Shown: piece by piece, positions 28,229 to 37,581 of the stretch
Layout: every line of letters starts with the position of its first letter
Position numbering within the stretch: position 1 is the stretch's first letter
Assembly: GCF_002968835.1 (NCBI RefSeq)
Contig: NZ_PKQK01000005.1
Location: forward strand, 124,001 to 188,000
Reading direction: 5' to 3'
Length of the DNA stretch: 64,000 nt
Origin: Paenibacillus sp. PCH8
Lineage (GTDB): Bacteria > Bacillota > Bacilli > Paenibacillales > Paenibacillaceae
Made by a program: the position numbers and the translations under genes
Notes under the pieces: generated by a model
Database searches by the model: none
Seen by the model: the letters and a program-made list of their open reading frames with translations, nothing else
What the model was told of the DNA's origin: nothing

Positions 28229-29749
28229 TTAACCAAAAACCTTGAAATCGGTCGGTGAAATGCCCACATATTTGCGGAATTGCTTATAGAAATAGCCGGT
28301 CTCCCAGTACCCTACATTTCGGGCAATCTCATGTACCTTTAGATTGGTATTCCGTAACTGCTCCTTCGCACGTTCAATCCGGTATTTGTTAATATATTCG
28401 GCAAACGTCTCCCCGGTCTCCTTATGGAATAATTGTCCTAAATACACTGGATGCAGATGATAATGGGCACCCAATAGCTTCAAGGAAAGCTCTTCTGCGT
28501 AATGTTTGTCGATATGTTGAAGCACCTGGTTCACAATCGGATTCTTCAGATCCTGCAATAGGGATTGGATCGTCTGCGACCCAACCTGTTGAAGCGCTCG
28601 CACGAGTTCATCAAACGTTGCACTGTCCAGCACAAGACGAAGCCCTTGTTGGTATATCGCAGACTCATCCGAATGTTTGATGCTCTCCAGTTCCATCTTG
28701 AAGCGAATCACCACTTCCAGTGCCGTATTCTGAAGTTCCCCAGGCGTAAGTCCATGCCGATGTTGTTCGAAATCCATACGAATCCGGTCAGCAAGTTGTT
28801 CGGTATTGCGGGACAGAATTAGTTTGGAGTACTCCCTCCAGTCGATGAAGAAAGTCGCCGCCGAGTTGCCGCATCGATCCAGAATGGCATGGTCAATGAC
28901 TTTCAGATCGGGATAGATCATCACATACTGAAGTGCCTTCTTCGCCTCTTCATAACTTACTGGAGCATGGTAGAGCCCCTTCATCAACCCGCCTGCTCCA
29001 ATACGTACTGCAGGATGTGTTACTGAGATTACATCAGAGATAACCTGAAGGCCATCCATCAACTTCTGTTTCTCATCTTCGTTGCCGTCAACATTGGCAA
29101 CAATAACGAGATCTCCATCCATATCATGGAATACATTCAGTTGAGGCTTGTCCTTCAGCATCCCCTCCACACGTTCAAACATGCCGGATGTTTGCCCTTT
29201 GTCTTTGTCACGTAGAACAGCTACAGCCACATCCGTGGCCTCCAGGGAAAGATTCATAAATCGGGCACGTTCCTCAAACTCGGTAGCCGCGATCTGTCCT
29301 GTCAGCCAGCGATGCAGGATATTGTCTTTCAGAATCTGGATGCCATACGCATCATCGGCTTGAGGTGACTCCGTATGATCCAGTTTGGATGCCGTGTTGC
29401 TCAGCGTGGATTCCAGTTCTTCCACATTAATAGGCTTGAGCAGATAATTCTCAATACCGAGCTGCATGCCTTCTTTCAGATATTCAAACTCATTGAAACC
29501 ACTGAGGATCATGACCTTTAACTCAGGTTGAAGTCGTCTGACTTCCCGAATCAGATCAAGACCATTCATGAGTGGCATGGATATATCCGTAATCAGAATG
29601 TCCACAGGCTGAGCAGAGAGTGCGTTCAACGCCGCCTGTCCATTGCCGGCATGACCTACAATTTCCATACCGAATGAAGACCAGTCTACAATATCGTATA
29701 ATCCTTCAATGATGAACGGCTCATCGTCCACAATAAACACCTTGTACAT
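28229..29749 (-). CDS. response regulator with AraC-type DNA-binding domain (YesN-like)
   Basis: Two-component response regulator of 506 residues: receiver domain (1-120) with acidic pocket D8/D9 and phospho-acceptor D55 in ILITDISMP, a central region, and a C-terminal AraC/XylS double helix-turn-helix (about 400-506, including HYHLHPVYLGQLFHKETGETF and IARNVGYWETGYFYKQFRK). A GTG at 29758 is in frame, but AAGGGAAAGG and the receiver-domain start MYKVFIVDDE favour the ATG at 29749. One base separates it from the kinase stop. It probably activates the adjacent glycan genes. Confidence 0.92.
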   Translation of the reverse strand: MYKVFIVDDEPFIIEGLYDIVDWSSFGMEIVGHAGNGQAALNALSAQPVDILITDISMPLMNGLDLIREVRRLQPELKVMILSGFNEFEYLKEGMQLGIENYLLKPINVEELESTLSNTASKLDHTESPQADDAYGIQILKDNILHRWLTGQIAATEFEERARFMNLSLEATDVAVAVLRDKDKGQTSGMFERVEGMLKDKPQLNVFHDMDGDLVIVANVDGNEDEKQKLMDGLQVISDVISVTHPAVRIGAGGLMKGLYHAPVSYEEAKKALQYVMIYPDLKVIDHAILDRCGNSAATFFIDWREYSKLILSRNTEQLADRIRMDFEQHRHGLTPGELQNTALEVVIRFKMELESIKHSDESAIYQQGLRLVLDSATFDELVRALQQVGSQTIQSLLQDLKNPIVNQVLQHIDKHYAEELSLKLLGAHYHLHPVYLGQLFHKETGETFAEYINKYRIERAKEQLRNTNLKVHEIARNVGYWETGYFYKQFRKYVGISPTDFKVFG

Positions 29750-29750
29750 G

Positions 29751-31589
29751 TCATACACCTTTCCCTTCTGTATGCGGATGATGCGGATATCGCACTCTGA
29801 TCCGTGTCCCTTCTCCGAGGGTGCTCTCTATCGTAATTCCGAACTCTGGGCCGTACAGGAAACGCAATCGACTATGGACACTTCGCAGCCCGAACATCTG
29901 ACCAGACTCTTCCGGGCGTTCCAGTTCTTCAAGGATCTCGCTCAGACGTACAGGATCAATGCCTTTGCCGTTATCCCTGACCTCCACCTGCACCACACCA
30001 TCCGTCTCTTCTACAACAATGGATAACCGGTTATCCGAACGTTCTGTCTGAATGCCATGTACCACATAATTCTCGATGATCGGCTGCAGCGAAAGTTTCA
30101 CCACAGGGTGTTGATAAAAAGCGGATTCGATCTGGATGGTATAGATGAAAATATCTTTATAGCGGATTCGGAATAACTCCAAATATAAGCGGCAAGCTTC
30201 CATCTCATCCTTCAGCGTATAGTTTTTCTTCTGTTGTACCAGGCTTTTGAATAATACGGACAGGCTATAGATCATCTCGCCAACATCCCTCGCCCCCTGG
30301 GAGATCGCCCTCATGCGAATCACTTCAAGTGTATTATATAGAAAGTGCGGGTTGATTCGAGCCTGTAATGCGACCAGTTCGGTCTCCTTCTGTTTGATCT
30401 CGGCTTTGTAGACCCGTTCAATATACAGATTAAGCTCATCCAGCATATCATTGAAGCTATGCGAGATTTGCCCAAGTTCATCATCACGTGCATCGTCAAT
30501 GCGAGCCGTCAGATTGCCGTATTTCACTTTTTGAGTGAAGCGAATAATTCTACGGGTTCGTTTGGCAAAGTTAATAATGAAAAACGCCGGAACCAGCACG
30601 GCAAACAGAATACATACGATACTGATGGAGATGATGGTATTGCGAATACCCGCATACGTTTCAGCCATCTCTTCCACCGGAACGGTTCCAATGACAACAT
30701 AGCCCTGATCCGCAGAGACGAACTTGTTCACATACATGTTCTGTTCCTTTTTCATCGCATCCATATCCGTCTGATCAAACAGGGAATCGGCCACATTCAC
30801 ATAGGGATACTTCTTCCCGTAATAATGATCGTTGGAGTCGAATAATACGGTCCCTTTGGACGACAATACCACGATATCTCCCTTCAGATTGCTCTCGTAA
30901 TTATCCAGCGCATTCCCGATTCCCGCCGAGTCAAAGAACACGAGAAATTGTCCCAAATTACGAAGGGTCTGTGTATTGTTAATGGGGACGCGGATGGAAT
31001 AGAGCGCAGGGTCCCATTGATTGATCTCTTTGCGAATCCAGTAATTGGGCGCACTAATATTGGGCGTTTCCATCGCCATCACATCAGGAATATAGGAATG
31101 GGCCACATTCGTATCCAACTTGCGGAACGGCTTGTTCTGATTGAAGGTAGACAGATCCTGCTGCTCAGCGCTGTATAACATGAGTTGGTTAATCTGCGAA
31201 TTGCGATCCATAATATTCTGAAAATGTTTCAGCACATCGGCGGAATAATCATCCTGATTAGCGTAATATCCATTCGTCATGTGCTGAACATATTCAGCAT
31301 ACGTGTGATTCATCAGATACGTAATGTTGGTGGACAGCGCCTCATTCTGATGCATATCCCTCACCATGTTCTGCACGGATTCATACTGCTGATGAATATA
31401 CCGATCCACATGTTCCATCGCTGCTTTCTGGATCGCGAGTTCCCGGCGAATCGTGGAGTCGGACACCGACAGGAAGATGATATAAGATAACGTAATGATC
31501 GTGACAATCGAAATCATCGAGAAGATCAGCAGCATTTTCATAAACATATTATTTTTGAAGAAATTATTGTAAACGCTAACAATTTTCAA
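29751..31589 (-). CDS. sensor histidine kinase (YesM-like)
   Basis: Membrane sensor of about 612 residues: transmembrane helix (about 18-40), extracytoplasmic sensing region, second helix (about 290-310), HAMP domain, His_kinase domain with the phospho-acceptor in ARINPHFLYNTLEVIRM, and an HATPase domain with VRDNGKGI and GLRSVHSRL. The frame reaches 31661, but GGAGGG nine bases before a TTG at 31589 gives the best start. A perfect cre site lies within the first codons. It pairs with the response regulator immediately downstream; the signal is probably an N-glycan fragment (inference). Confidence 0.9.
   Translation of the reverse strand: MKIVSVYNNFFKNNMFMKMLLIFSMISIVTIITLSYIIFLSVSDSTIRRELAIQKAAMEHVDRYIHQQYESVQNMVRDMHQNEALSTNITYLMNHTYAEYVQHMTNGYYANQDDYSADVLKHFQNIMDRNSQINQLMLYSAEQQDLSTFNQNKPFRKLDTNVAHSYIPDVMAMETPNISAPNYWIRKEINQWDPALYSIRVPINNTQTLRNLGQFLVFFDSAGIGNALDNYESNLKGDIVVLSSKGTVLFDSNDHYYGKKYPYVNVADSLFDQTDMDAMKKEQNMYVNKFVSADQGYVVIGTVPVEEMAETYAGIRNTIISISIVCILFAVLVPAFFIINFAKRTRRIIRFTQKVKYGNLTARIDDARDDELGQISHSFNDMLDELNLYIERVYKAEIKQKETELVALQARINPHFLYNTLEVIRMRAISQGARDVGEMIYSLSVLFKSLVQQKKNYTLKDEMEACRLYLELFRIRYKDIFIYTIQIESAFYQHPVVKLSLQPIIENYVVHGIQTERSDNRLSIVVEETDGVVQVEVRDNGKGIDPVRLSEILEELERPEESGQMFGLRSVHSRLRFLYGPEFGITIESTLGEGTRIRVRYPHHPHTEGKGV
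31568..31581. promoter_or_regulatory. cre site at the start of the histidine kinase gene
   Basis: TGTTAGCGTTTACA on the minus strand matches all positions of the CcpA consensus TGWNANCGNTNWCA. It overlaps codons 3-8 of the kinase gene, where CcpA could act as a roadblock and lower the whole locus under glucose. Confidence 0.65.
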
Positions 31590-31711
31590 TTCGCTCGTTC
31601 CCTCCGATGCTGTTTTCCTGACTTGAATTATACCATCAGGCTTCTGACATAAACTTGTCACCCGTAATTTTTCTTTAGTTTATACCTGTCTTTCTTTAAT
31701 TTTGCCCTATT

Positions 31712-31725
31712 TAAAAACGCTTTCA
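31712..31725. promoter_or_regulatory. cre-like site in the kinase/GH85 divergent intergenic region
   Basis: TGAAAGCGTTTTTA (minus strand) differs from the CcpA consensus at one position. It lies 76 bases before the GH85 start and between the divergent transcripts. A possible kinase-gene -10 (TATAAT, minus strand) is at 31627-31632. Confidence 0.5.
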
Positions 31726-31801
31726 TCCTCTATCGTTAACCATACGTTTAGCTTTGTGTTAAAGAATACCAACCATTCATTCCACTTGAAGGAGGAACAG
31801 C

Positions 31802-34618
31802 ATGACACGCAAACTCAAACCGAAAGGCATCATTCCCAAGGTCACTGCCATGGTCCTGACTACGGCTCTGCTTGGACAAGTTGTTGCATCATCCGTTTAT
31901 GCCGGAGACACGCTCCCTTACACCGGTGACAGCGCCAAAGGGGTGAATCAACCCTATCAGCACGGATACACTTCGGCTCAGATTCTAAACTGGACACCCG
32001 AAAGTGATATCCATGGTGAGCTGGTTCGTGCCCATGTCCCCCTGCAACCCCGTAATGAAGCGTTCGCTGCTACACAGGCGTATCCTGATCTCAGCCCAGA
32101 CACCCAGCTATTTACGATGAGTGGTGATTACGGCAATGCATTCTTTGATAGCACACCATATACCAATGAATTCAGTCAGTATCTGTTTAATTATTGGCAG
32201 TATACAGACTACTACAGCTATTGGCACGGCATGGCCTCTGCCGGAGTGCCGGAGGAGCTGTATGATCCGAATAAGGAGTGGACGGAGAAATACTTCGAGT
32301 TTGGCATTTTGAACATTCCTAATCCGGCCTACACCAATGCAGCCCACAAAAATGGCGTTAAGTCCATTGCCAACATCTTTTTCTCAGACAATGACCGTGG
32401 ACCACAGACGTACAAACAAATGCTGGTACAGGATGAGAACGGCAACTTCCCTGTAGCCGAGAAACTGACCGAAATGGCGAAGTATTATAACTACGATGGA
32501 TATTTCTTCAATCAGGAAGAGGTCGCTCGGGGTGTAGCCCCTGAGGATATCGCTTCCTACAAGAAATTCATGAAAGGTCTAAGAGATGAAGGCTTATATG
32601 TTCAGTGGTACGATTCCACGATTAATACAACGGGCAAGATTCAGTACCAGAACGAGTTCAACGGACTTAACAGCCCCTTTGTGCAAGATACCGCTCTGGG
32701 CAGAGTCTCGGATTCAATCTTCCTGAACTATGTGTGGAACCACAAGATGCTCCGTGATTCCCGTGATCATGCGATCAGCCTGGGACTTGATCCACTGGAA
32801 ACTGTATTTGCCGGAGTTGAAGGTGGGCATGACAAATTCGGTCGCTGGAAGCAGTCCTATGACTTGCGCCATAATCTGGATGAGAATGGTCAACCCATGA
32901 ACAGTATTGCGACACTGGGTGCCGACTTCACCCACAACGCCCTGGATGAAGAAATGGGCGATGGCAGCACCAATCACCGAGCTGAGGATCAGTATCAATG
33001 GATGACCTTTGTACGTGATCGCGCTTGGTGGTCCGGACCAAATCAGGACCCGACGAATGCACGGCGTAACGCCTCGGCGGACCTGTCGGATGTATACGCT
33101 TCCGGCGCAAACTGGGATGGGATCGCTGCGTACCTCACCGAACGCTCCGTCATTAATGGCTCCAACTTTGCAACCAACTTTAATACAGGCCATGGTCTGA
33201 AATATTATGAAGACGGTAGTGTCTCGAATGATAAGGAATGGTCCAATATCAATATTCAAGATATCCCTGTCACTTGGCAGTGGTGGATGGATAGCGAGGG
33301 TGACAAGCTACGTGTTGATTTTGATTATGGTCCAACCTACGAGAAAGGCGCAAGATACAACTATGACTCCATTGGCGCGTTCAATGGCGGCAGCTCTCTC
33401 GTGGTGAACGGTAAACTGAACGCGGACAACTTCCTGCGCTTGTATAAGACTGACCTGTCCGTCAACGGACAATCGAAACTGGAACTAACGTATAACAAAC
33501 CGTCTGGCAGTGATGCCTCTTCCCTGCATGTTGGATTGATCTTCGAGGATGATCCATCCAACGTGGTCTACGTGGAAGTGCCTCAGTCAGGCCAGCAGAC
33601 CGACGGCTGGAAGACCGTTTCACTGGATTTGAGTGCATATCAGGGTAAGACGATTGCTGCTCTAGGATTATCTTTTGACCCTAATGGCGAGACGATCGAG
33701 AATTACCAGATGAATATTGGTGAGATTCGCATGATGGACGGTTCAGCCGCTGTGCCGGATGCCCCTACCGGATTCCATATTGCCAAGGCACTGACCAACA
33801 CCGATGAACTGGTTGTAGCCTGGGACATGAAAGACTATTCTGAAGTGAAACAATACAACTTGTATGAAAATGGTGCCTATGTTGGCGGCGTGTATGATTC
33901 TACTTTTTATATCAAATCGCTGAAGCAGCGCTCTGGAGAACTGTCTATACGTGCTGTTGGTGCAGATGGTACCAAAAGTGAAGCAACCGTCCTGCCTTAT
34001 GATCTGAATGCAGCCGTTCAGAATATTGATGTGAAATTCAAGAAAAATGGCGATGCCATTGTAAGCTGGAAAAACCCGAAGAAAGCGAAAGATACGGGTA
34101 AGGATAAGAATACGGATAAGGACAAAGATAAAAATAAAGACAAAGGTAAAGGCAACGAGTCCATTCAGCTCACACTTGAAACCGAATATACAAAAGAGCC
34201 CTTCACTAAGTCGCTTCAGGTCAAAAAAGGCAAACCATCTGCCGTCCTAACCGGACTTCCGACTAATGGTGAACATTACGTGTTGAATATCGCCATTGGC
34301 GAGCAGAATTCGGTAACCCATACCGGGCAGCTCGCAGATCTTCAGATTACACCATACGCCAAGGAAAAGGTGACGGTAAAAGATGGAAAGTACACACTTG
34401 CCCTGCCGGATCTGGAGGACTGGTACAAGATCTATGTGTATGAAAATGGAGTAGCACGCCAGTTCGGAGTCACTTATGTTTCGCAGAAATTCCCGTATAT
34501 CATTCGGGGCAGAACAAAGCTGAGTGAACTGACCTTCACATCAACGTCCAGCAACAGCTCTTTGAAACTGGTCATTGAGGATTATGCGGGTAATCAGGCC
34601 ACTACGATTTTGAGGTAA
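31802..34618 (+). CDS. secreted endo-beta-N-acetylglucosaminidase, glycoside hydrolase family 85
   Basis: Extracellular enzyme of 938 residues that cleaves the GlcNAc-beta-1,4-GlcNAc bond of N-glycans, leaving one GlcNAc on the protein. The signal peptide (about 1-34) ends near SSVYAG. The GH85 barrel includes ANIFFSDNDRGPQTYKQML and the catalytic NxE in YDGYFFNQEE (N237, E239). A carbohydrate-binding beta domain, a fibronectin-like region and a Lys/Asp-rich linker (GKDKNTDKDKDKNKDKGKG) follow. There is no LPXTG anchor. AAGGAGGAACAGC precedes the ATG. It is divergent from the sensor kinase, with cre-like sites between, and supplies the free glycans that the rest of the locus takes up. Confidence 0.93.
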   Translation: MTRKLKPKGIIPKVTAMVLTTALLGQVVASSVYAGDTLPYTGDSAKGVNQPYQHGYTSAQILNWTPESDIHGELVRAHVPLQPRNEAFAATQAYPDLSPDTQLFTMSGDYGNAFFDSTPYTNEFSQYLFNYWQYTDYYSYWHGMASAGVPEELYDPNKEWTEKYFEFGILNIPNPAYTNAAHKNGVKSIANIFFSDNDRGPQTYKQMLVQDENGNFPVAEKLTEMAKYYNYDGYFFNQEEVARGVAPEDIASYKKFMKGLRDEGLYVQWYDSTINTTGKIQYQNEFNGLNSPFVQDTALGRVSDSIFLNYVWNHKMLRDSRDHAISLGLDPLETVFAGVEGGHDKFGRWKQSYDLRHNLDENGQPMNSIATLGADFTHNALDEEMGDGSTNHRAEDQYQWMTFVRDRAWWSGPNQDPTNARRNASADLSDVYASGANWDGIAAYLTERSVINGSNFATNFNTGHGLKYYEDGSVSNDKEWSNINIQDIPVTWQWWMDSEGDKLRVDFDYGPTYEKGARYNYDSIGAFNGGSSLVVNGKLNADNFLRLYKTDLSVNGQSKLELTYNKPSGSDASSLHVGLIFEDDPSNVVYVEVPQSGQQTDGWKTVSLDLSAYQGKTIAALGLSFDPNGETIENYQMNIGEIRMMDGSAAVPDAPTGFHIAKALTNTDELVVAWDMKDYSEVKQYNLYENGAYVGGVYDSTFYIKSLKQRSGELSIRAVGADGTKSEATVLPYDLNAAVQNIDVKFKKNGDAIVSWKNPKKAKDTGKDKNTDKDKDKNKDKGKGNESIQLTLETEYTKEPFTKSLQVKKGKPSAVLTGLPTNGEHYVLNIAIGEQNSVTHTGQLADLQITPYAKEKVTVKDGKYTLALPDLEDWYKIYVYENGVARQFGVTYVSQKFPYIIRGRTKLSELTFTSTSSNSSLKLVIEDYAGNQATTILR

Positions 34619-34699
34619 CATTGCAAGTTATTTTTCAGGCTAACCTGTATAACATTTTAGCAACTTACAGCTATTTCAGTAAAAGAGAGCCCTCTCACT

Positions 34700-34800
34700 T
34701 CTGAAGTGCACCCCTTAGAATAGACATTGGAAAAACCCCAGGTTTAACCGATGAAATTCTAGGGGGTAAGCATTTTCGGGGTCTGTTATTGATTAAATCT
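34700..34800. repeat. possible insertion-sequence scar between GH85 and dnaB
   Basis: The 349-base gap 34619-34967 holds no gene. TGAAGTGCACCCCTTAGAAT followed by CCCCAGGTTTAACC and TTCTAGGGGGTAAGC looks like the end and downstream flank of an IS3-type element, but no transposase is left. This resemblance is from memory only. A T8 tract (minus strand) near 34917-34924 may end dnaB transcription. Confidence 0.3.
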
Positions 34801-34967
34801 TATCTAGGAAGTGGGCGAGAAAGTCATCCTATGCAACACGAATGATGACGACGCCTAGAGAAACGATTCCTCATATCGGTTCATGTCTCTATACTTCCTT
34901 TCCCTAATGATTTTGCAAAAAAAAGACAAGCCCCCATCATAAGAGACCTGCCTTTGGATAGATTTAT

Positions 34968-36509
34968 TTATGAAGTTCCTTTTTGCTTACTTGCCTGCAT
35001 CTGCTGGGCGAATCTCATCATCTCTTCGAACTCTTCCTCTGATACAGCATCCCCATCAGAACTTACGTCTTGTACAATCGGAATTTCGGGCTTCGCTTTG
35101 GTTCCTTTGCCGTATGTACGGGTACGGGTTCCAGCTGCACCAGCAGCCTGTTTGCCTTTGACCTTGGCCTGATCGCGAATATATTGAACAGCCTTCTCAT
35201 AAGAGTTTACCTGTTTGAGCAACATGTTGGAGGCGATCGCCTCAACGAAGTTACGGTTAATCCGTTGCTCTCCACCGGACACCAGCAATGCCATCAGATA
35301 ATGGATCAGCACATTGATGACTTCACCAGGCAACTTGTAGCTCAGATCAATTTTCTCAAATATATCGATCAGATTGTCCGGTACGGCACCAGGGAAGAAC
35401 GTCTGTAGCAAGCGGGTATACGGCTCATTACGCAACATCATGTTGTATTGATGAATATCACACTTCGTCATAAATTGCGGAGGCACTTCGACGTAATATT
35501 CCATCTGTACCCCATGCTCGACCGGCGGTTCACCGGAGTCCTCTTTCTCTTTCCGTTCAGGCTCCTCCATATGCTGTCTCAGTGCCACTACCTTGGCTGC
35601 TTGTACAGTCTGCTGTTCATGACGCTTCTTCGTCTGTCTGAACTGCAGGCTTGCCTTATGTTGCAGGTCATCCAGAATCAGTTGACCCTGCGGACTGAAG
35701 ATATCATCCTCATCAAGCAAACGGCATACATCCTGCACACTGAGATTAAACTTATTCACCACATAATTGACAATTCCCAATTGTTCATGGTCGAAGCGAA
35801 GCTGCTCAACATGCCGACGATTGACGGACTCCCGTGGAAAACGCAAAATAATGTCGGCATAGTTCAGACTATTTTCCTCCGCTGTATCATTTGTGCCTGT
35901 CCGCTGAGCCGTAGTCGATACTTCCGACAATGCCTGCTCCAATTCATAATCAATGACATGGGTATTGAGTTCAAATAAATCGTAAAAAGGAACGGAAATA
36001 TTCTCTTTATTGGCCACCGGGTAAGGCGCGTCCCCATTTTCCACTGCCGAAAAACCGGAACGCAGGGAAAGGACGGCGAATTTGCCAATCTTGTCACGAA
36101 GCAGCAGTGTCAAATGCTGTGTACGAAAAAATTCTGCCGGAGAGAGCGGCGGCTGCAGCTCATATTCGTAGATGTAATCATCATTTTCCGGAATATATAG
36201 CCGTGAAGTCTGAAGCAGTCCCACCGCTTCAAGCTTGGACGCCTGCTCGACCAGATATTTGCGCCCTTTCTCGCTCGGCTCCAATCCAAGCGTCATGAAC
36301 AGCCTCCGTTGCTGCTCAAGCGGTGAGTAACCGACCTGTTCACCGGGAAGATGCTGAAACAACAGCCGATACAAGCCAACCGCAAAAGCACCTACCATGG
36401 GCTGATAAGCACCTGTAAGCATACGGTCATCCAGGGCACTAAGTCCAAACTCCCTGTATACGCAGTAGCGATGATGTTCAGTATAATGGTGCAGATTCTT
36501 CATGCGCAT
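34968..36509 (-). CDS. dnaB: replication initiation and membrane attachment protein DnaB (Firmicute type)
   Basis: Primosomal protein of 513 residues that acts with DnaD and DnaI in loading the replicative helicase at the origin. It has the DnaB N-terminal winged-helix region (FGLSALDDRMLTGAYQPMVG...) and C-terminal DnaD-like helical domain (about 380-470, IDLSYKLPGEVINVLIHYLM). The C-terminal tail is acidic. AAGGAGATCAGGCT precedes the ATG. It is normally followed directly by dnaI; here dnaI is 24 kb away on the same strand, beyond the glycan locus. Confidence 0.92.
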   Translation of the reverse strand: MRMKNLHHYTEHHRYCVYREFGLSALDDRMLTGAYQPMVGAFAVGLYRLLFQHLPGEQVGYSPLEQQRRLFMTLGLEPSEKGRKYLVEQASKLEAVGLLQTSRLYIPENDDYIYEYELQPPLSPAEFFRTQHLTLLLRDKIGKFAVLSLRSGFSAVENGDAPYPVANKENISVPFYDLFELNTHVIDYELEQALSEVSTTAQRTGTNDTAEENSLNYADIILRFPRESVNRRHVEQLRFDHEQLGIVNYVVNKFNLSVQDVCRLLDEDDIFSPQGQLILDDLQHKASLQFRQTKKRHEQQTVQAAKVVALRQHMEEPERKEKEDSGEPPVEHGVQMEYYVEVPPQFMTKCDIHQYNMMLRNEPYTRLLQTFFPGAVPDNLIDIFEKIDLSYKLPGEVINVLIHYLMALLVSGGEQRINRNFVEAIASNMLLKQVNSYEKAVQYIRDQAKVKGKQAAGAAGTRTRTYGKGTKAKPEIPIVQDVSSDGDAVSEEEFEEMMRFAQQMQASKQKGTS

Positions 36510-36896
36510 AGCCTGATCTCCTTCTCCCCAAAAGTATGTTTATCTATTCTATCATAAATGTCTGATCCTCAAATGCTCAAAAACAGGTAAAAAGACGGCC
36601 TGTTCTCGCTCCGTTTCGTCCTAGGTCGACATCATTCACGTTTTCGCAGTATTAAACCACTTTCGAAAGATGACAAATGCCGTGAGTCGCTAGAATACTA
36701 TAAAAGCTGTAGCGGCAGAATACAAGTGATGATCTGAAGAGAATGTTCTCCAGATGTATATGAAGCACGGCTGTACAATAATTCTTCCATTTTACATAAA
36801 TAGCAAAAAAGCCTTCCCTTGCAGTCGTAAGCGTTTACGACAAAGGTAAGACTCCACGTGATTGCAGACAGGTATGCACGACCTCTTTCCAACAAA
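36510..36896. other. dnaB upstream region with cre-like palindrome
   Basis: No gene seen. GTCGTAAGCGTTTACGAC (36825-36842) is a near-palindrome with the CcpA cre core but lacks the outer TG/CA. AACAGG...CCTGTTTTT on the minus strand near 36578-36602 could be a weak terminator. The minus-strand frame 36698-36916 has no ribosome site and overlaps the end of yuiB. Confidence 0.4.
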
Positions 36897-37190
36897 CTAG
36901 AACATTCTGTACCCACCCAGACGCAACTTCTGAATCGTCCAGCCGCTGATGACCGCTCCCGTGAGCCCGGCGATACCCGTCATATAGTCTACAATGTGGA
37001 AAGATCCCAGATGTGACACCAGAGATGACGATTGATCCCATAGGGAGTACACTACAATCGGCAGAATGACAATGATGAACAGATAGGAAGGAAACCAGGT
37101 GGTCTTCATCAACATATTCAGAATGAAACCGATACCAAACATCATTACGAAAAATAATACCATTAACACCAGTACAGGTATAAATTGCAT
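36897..37190 (-). CDS. yuiB: YuiB family membrane protein
   Basis: Small membrane protein of 97 residues with about three hydrophobic helices, including PVLVLMVLFFVMMFGIGFIL, and a C-terminus ending KLRLGGYRMF. It resembles Bacillus YuiB, whose gene sits near yumB and yumC as this one does. The open frame begins at 37277, but AGAGGTG upstream of the ATG at 37190 and the family-like start MQFIPVL set the start. The function is unknown. Confidence 0.72.
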   Translation of the reverse strand: MQFIPVLVLMVLFFVMMFGIGFILNMLMKTTWFPSYLFIIVILPIVVYSLWDQSSSLVSHLGSFHIVDYMTGIAGLTGAVISGWTIQKLRLGGYRMF

Positions 37191-37480
37191 CGGGCGACGT
37201 TCACCTCTTCTTTCACACTTTAGAGTTTCACTTCTGGATAGTAGATAGTGCGTGTCCCAAAACTCGCTGAAGTGCATCTTTTACCGCCTTTTCGCCCCCT
37301 GCCGCGTCACTTTCCCTTGACGTGCCCCGGCACGCCTGCGGAAAACTTCCTTGCTTGGAACGAAAATTCTGCAAAATCTGCTTCCTTCGGAGTTTTCAGA
37401 CACACCCTAGTGTACCGCAAAAAATGTGGCGAAGCAACGAACTTTCTGGACAATTTTCCCTATATTCACCATCTCTTCAT
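37191..37480. other. intergenic between yuiB and hemQ; nothing recognised
   Basis: This is the common upstream region of two divergent genes. I see no convincing RNA or repeat. Short frames here read as noise. Confidence 0.4.
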
Positions 37481-37510
37481 TTGCCCTTCTGCTTCCTGTT
37501 GGGATACAAT
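37481..37510 (+). promoter_or_regulatory. candidate hemQ promoter
   Basis: TTGCCC (37481-37486) and TACAAT (37505-37510), spaced 18 bases, lie about 70 bases upstream of the hemQ start codon. Confidence 0.45.
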
Positions 37511-37581
37511 GTAAACGATAAAGCACTCACCCGTCCCTTATAGGGGATTTGGAAATATACCTTGCAGGAGGAACTAAACCA

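Noticed and set aside
34090..34160. Short-period A/G-rich repeats that might suggest a repeat array
   Set aside because: They encode the Lys/Asp-rich linker of the GH85 protein and are in frame; not a CRISPR or satellite.
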